Notes under the pieces: model-generated | What the model was told of the DNA's origin: nothing | What the model saw: only the letters and a program-made list of their open reading frames with translations | Database searches by the model: none | Program-made: the position numbers and the translations under genes | In this document: positions 60,887 through 64,000 of the stretch, one piece after another | How positions within the stretch are numbered: the stretch's first letter is position 1 | Layout of the letters: each line of letters starts with the position of its first letter | Assembly (NCBI RefSeq): GCF_037102585.1 | Contig: NW_027043819.1 | Coordinates: 124,001-188,000, forward strand | Length of the DNA: 64,000 nucleotides | Direction of reading: 5' to 3' | DNA from: Saccharomycopsis crataegensis | Taxonomy: Eukaryota > Ascomycota > Saccharomycetes > Ascoideales > Saccharomycopsidaceae

Positions 60887-63800
60887 TTAAATAGCAAATT
60901 CACTGCTCATATGCGAGAACCCTCTAAACTTTTCTTGCATAGAAGAATCCAAAGTCGAGTTGACTGGGGTCAAGCGTGGGGTTTCAGCAGTAAATTCGTC
61001 ATCGAAATTAGACACATCATGCTCGGATTTAACCTCAGGCAAATATGGTGGATCAATACGCAAGCTCAAAATATCGTCAAAATTGATGTTTCTGAAATAT
61101 GGATGTTCCATCACTTCTTCGGCGTCTCTTGGACTAAAACCAAGACGTTGGCTTGGGTCTCTAGTTAACAAAGCCTGTAAAATTTCGACTGACTCTCTGG
61201 CCATTTGAATTGGGTATAATGGATCATCGGTCAAAATGGCGTTGAAAATTTCTTCTTCGTCGCGACCTCTGAACGGGGATTGACCCAACAACATTTGGTA
61301 TAATAACACACCAAACGCCCACCAGTCAACGGCTTTACCATACTTTTGTTCTTTCAAAATTTCTGGTGCCATGAATTCCGGAGTACCACAGAAAGTGGAG
61401 GTGGTATTACCAAACCACATCTCTTCTTTACACAAACCATAATCAGCAATCTTGATATGCCCTTCTGTAGTCAATAAAATATTATCCAACTTCAAATCAC
61501 GGTAAATTACCCCATTATCATGGAAATATTTCAAACCCAATAATACTTCTGCAGCATAAAATTGGGCTCTTCTTTGAGAAAATCTAGCCTTTTGGATATG
61601 CCACATCAAATCACCACCAGAAATATATTCCATTACAAAATAAATTCTGTTGGCGGTTTGGAAACAACAATGCAAGTTGATCAAGAATGGATGTCTCTTC
61701 TTATTAGCGATCAAAAATACCCGCTTCTCAGACTTGGTACTCTCTACTTCATCATTTTCAAGAATAAAGTCTTTCTTCAACACTTTAATAGCACATAGCT
61801 TCTTGGTGTGTCTAGATTCGGCTAACATAACTTTACCAAAGTTACCCTTACCCAACACTGCCAAGAATTGGAAATCGTCCAAACCAACCTTGCGGCGACG
61901 CAGTTTTTCTTTCTTTGGCTTTGGAATAACAATATCTTCTGGTTCATCTGGAATTTTATCTTCCATATCGTCTATTGGATATGGTAATTGAGACTGTCTC
62001 TTTTCCAAGACTAATGGTTCAACTCTAGAATCATTATAAAGGTTGCTGGAAAATTCATCTGACGGTCTTTCTTCAATAAAATTATTTCCTGATTCAATTT
62101 GGGAGATTCTATGGTCCATATTCTCAGTTCCATAATTATCATAGTATTGGTCCTTTTTAACATCCATTGGCGATTGTTGTTGATACTGGTTCTCAAATGC
62201 GTCATTTGAAACTTCATGAGTAAGATCTGTGCCATAGTGATCTTGATCAAACGGATTAGCCATATCATTTAAACTCCCACTTTCAGCGTAGTTAGTGGTT
62301 GGATCGTGATATGGATAGCTCTGGGCACCGAAATCAGATCTTTTGTCGAAATCAGAATCAATCTTAATTTCTGGGATTGGTCTGCTACCAGATGATACAG
62401 TAGTGTCTTCAGAATAACGACCGCCAGATTTTAAGCTTGGTGTTTGTTGATTATTGTGAGAATCTGGTTGAGGAGCCATATAAGAGAATCTATTATGTTG
62501 TTGTGGTTCACCATATGTGTCCTTAGAGAGTGAATGATCCGGCTCTTGAGATACAAGCAGTTGTTGAGGACCTCCCTGAGCACCAAAACCAGATACCGCA
62601 TGCTGGTGTATCATCTGTTGTTGGCTCATTTGAGGTGATCTAAAATTACTCTTGACTGGGGAATTCGTCTTAGATCCAGAATGTTTGATGGTTTCTAGAA
62701 TCTTATTGGCCATAATCATTGACATACCACAAAAGTCAGGAACCAAGTGGGCACAACCTGAGTGACACATAATACCACATTCGGAACATTTCCTAACGTT
62801 CTTCTTACCCCATGGCAAAATATAACCACAATGACAACACCACTTTGTACCTCTGTTTGAAACTGGCTCAAATCTGTGAGGAATCTTATGGTTCAACTTG
62901 GCTTCATCTGGGTCAACTTCATTAGATGCTTTGGAAATACATTTAGTAACGACATTTTTGTAACACTTCTTGTGACATAGATATCTACAATCTTGACATT
63001 GATAGCATGAATATCTGGCGAAGTCTCCACAATACGCACACATCATGATATTGTAAGTATTTTTTTGAACAAAATGGTGCCCATGCTGTTCGAAAGTAGC
63101 CTCTTTTTTCTCCCTAATAGCACCATGACGACCAAGGCCATCCAAATTATTATTCTGGATTCTGTTGCCTGTGATTTGGTCCGTTTTAACAAACCCGAAT
63201 GTCAATAATATTTGCCCATTTGGTTCCAAAATATATCTTGCCGTACTAGTAATATCATTAGGAACTGCTGCTGCACTTGTATTAGCACTATAAATTGGAG
63301 AATCATGGCCATTGCCACCTCGAGGGTGATTACTGGAGTCATTAATTAATGGTGACTGATGAGCGTTAAAACCACCGCCAAAGTTACTTGTTTGTGGGTT
63401 TGGATGCTGTGTTGGCATATTAGAGGCACTAACCCAGCCATTATTGTGATTTTCATATTGTTTTCTCTTTCTTCTTAATTCTTCAACAATATCAGCAATC
63501 ATGAACCAGACAATCGCCACTGGGATCAACTGGTCGCCAACCCTGTCACAAACACTGAGTTCAATTTCATTATTTTTGGCAACGTTAATCTGGAACTGCA
63601 AGCTTTCTTGCAATTTACCATTTTTGAAAGGTTTGGTTCTCACCTTTAATTCATCATCTACTTTAATTAAAATGATGGATTCGCTCTTTTTACCAATAAT
63701 GCTGTTAGTGACAATATGATCAATATCTTTCAAACTTGAAATGCCTATAGTAATGATACCAGTTGGAGGTTTACCACGGGCTCTTTGGTCGTTTAGCAAA

Positions 63801-64000
63801 TCGGTTTCCTCCTTTACATCAAGAATATCAATGTGCATATCTCTATATCTTTTAAGAGACCTGGTAAGTAACGGAATTTTCTTATTACTTTCAATTCTCC
63901 CGCCTAAAGCAGCGGTAGAAGAAACTTTGTCGGCATCAGACTGATATAATTTGAGCATTTTCTCACTGGCCTCCTTATACTGATTTTCAATTTGCAATTT
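60887..64000 (-). CDS. PKC1: Protein kinase C (C-terminal part; 5' end beyond window)
   Basis: Pkc1 is the kinase at the head of the cell-wall integrity MAPK cascade, activated by Rho1. Only the last ~1037 codons are in the window; the frame is open at the edge, so the true start lies beyond base 64000. In order: part of an HR1 domain with a coiled helix (about 1-75), a C2-like domain (85-195), two C1 zinc fingers (HHFVQKNTYNIMMCAYCGDF... and HRFEPVSNRGTKWCCHCG), a Ser/Gln-rich linker, and the kinase domain (VLGKGNFGKVMLAES, AIKVLKK, YRDLKLDN, ADYGLCKEE, TSTFCGTPEFMAPEI). The activation-segment DYG in place of DFG is also found in S. cerevisiae Pkc1. The AGC tail continues to FAI at the end. 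Confidence 0.95.
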   Translation of the reverse strand, partial: KLQIENQYKEASEKMLKLYQSDADKVSSTAALGGRIESNKKIPLLTRSLKRYRDMHIDILDVKEETDLLNDQRARGKPPTGIITIGISSLKDIDHIVTNSIIGKKSESIILIKVDDELKVRTKPFKNGKLQESLQFQINVAKNNEIELSVCDRVGDQLIPVAIVWFMIADIVEELRRKRKQYENHNNGWVSASNMPTQHPNPQTSNFGGGFNAHQSPLINDSSNHPRGGNGHDSPIYSANTSAAAVPNDITSTARYILEPNGQILLTFGFVKTDQITGNRIQNNNLDGLGRHGAIREKKEATFEQHGHHFVQKNTYNIMMCAYCGDFARYSCYQCQDCRYLCHKKCYKNVVTKCISKASNEVDPDEAKLNHKIPHRFEPVSNRGTKWCCHCGYILPWGKKNVRKCSECGIMCHSGCAHLVPDFCGMSMIMANKILETIKHSGSKTNSPVKSNFRSPQMSQQQMIHQHAVSGFGAQGGPQQLLVSQEPDHSLSKDTYGEPQQHNRFSYMAPQPDSHNNQQTPSLKSGGRYSEDTTVSSGSRPIPEIKIDSDFDKRSDFGAQSYPYHDPTTNYAESGSLNDMANPFDQDHYGTDLTHEVSNDAFENQYQQQSPMDVKKDQYYDNYGTENMDHRISQIESGNNFIEERPSDEFSSNLYNDSRVEPLVLEKRQSQLPYPIDDMEDKIPDEPEDIVIPKPKKEKLRRRKVGLDDFQFLAVLGKGNFGKVMLAESRHTKKLCAIKVLKKDFILENDEVESTKSEKRVFLIANKKRHPFLINLHCCFQTANRIYFVMEYISGGDLMWHIQKARFSQRRAQFYAAEVLLGLKYFHDNGVIYRDLKLDNILLTTEGHIKIADYGLCKEEMWFGNTTSTFCGTPEFMAPEILKEQKYGKAVDWWAFGVLLYQMLLGQSPFRGRDEEEIFNAILTDDPLYPIQMARESVEILQALLTRDPSQRLGFSPRDAEEVMEHPYFRNINFDDILSLRIDPPYLPEVKSEHDVSNFDDEFTAETPRLTPVNSTLDSSMQEKFRGFSHMSSEFAI

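Overview
This window is nuclear chromosomal DNA of a budding yeast (Saccharomycotina). It is gene-dense, with mostly intron-less genes, long AT-rich spacers full of poly-A/T tracts and microsatellites, and a few short introns confined to the 5' ends of genes. Three in-frame CTG codons fall where the protein family carries serine (the P-loop of PPS1, the SNHTGYG motif of BUD16, and a position that is Ser in S. cerevisiae Prp16). This points to a CUG-Ser yeast (translation table 12: Candida/Debaryomyces relatives, or the Ascoidea/Saccharomycopsis group). Species cannot be fixed from the sequence. Leucines printed for CTG codons under the standard code should therefore be read as serine.

Layout, left to right: TIF11 (spliced, +), STT3 (+), MRPL20 (-), PRP16 (+), TAM41 (+), TPK2-like PKA catalytic subunit (-), RPB9 (spliced, -), MNP1 mitochondrial L7/L12 (spliced, +), a 795-aa Ser/Asn-rich protein of unknown function (-), exo-1,3-beta-glucanase XOG1/EXG1 (+), DED1 (+), a doubtful, possibly decayed small gene (-), HSH155/SF3B1 (+), a small Cys-rich probably secreted protein (+), a METTL16-type methyltransferase (-), PSF1 (+), PPS1 phosphatase (-), a Kre1-like GPI protein (+), POR1/VDAC (+), a CST6/RCA1-type bZIP factor (+), BUD16 pyridoxal kinase (+), a 610-aa unknown (-), the YPR011C-type APS/PAPS carrier (+), COQ11 (spliced, -), MSS4 (+), STE13/DAP2 (-), UTP16/BUD21 (+), ATX2/ZIP9-type transporter (+) and PKC1 (-, its 5' part beyond the window).

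Four genes (TIF11, RPB9, MNP1, COQ11) need a first exon that simple ORF calling misses. In RPB9 the intron splits the first zinc-ribbon Cys pair; in COQ11 it separates the dinucleotide-binding motif from the rest of the enzyme. The four 5' splice sites all differ (GTAAAT, GTACGT, GTATGT, GTGAGT). This is notable because the window also encodes a METTL16 homologue, the family that methylates U6 snRNA in the 5' splice-site recognition box and is missing from S. cerevisiae, plus the splicing factors PRP16 and HSH155.

The genes are ordinary housekeeping loci and do not form a pathway cluster, although cell-wall/secretory functions recur (STT3, XOG1, Kre1-like, MSS4, PKC1, STE13). The least explained items are the Cys-rich secreted protein at 30916-31488, whose C-terminal cysteine spacing resembles a CS-alpha-beta (defensin-type) fold, the two unknown proteins, and a possible broken gene at 24426-24900. 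No tRNA, rRNA, CRISPR array, intact transposon or virus-like sequence was recognised.
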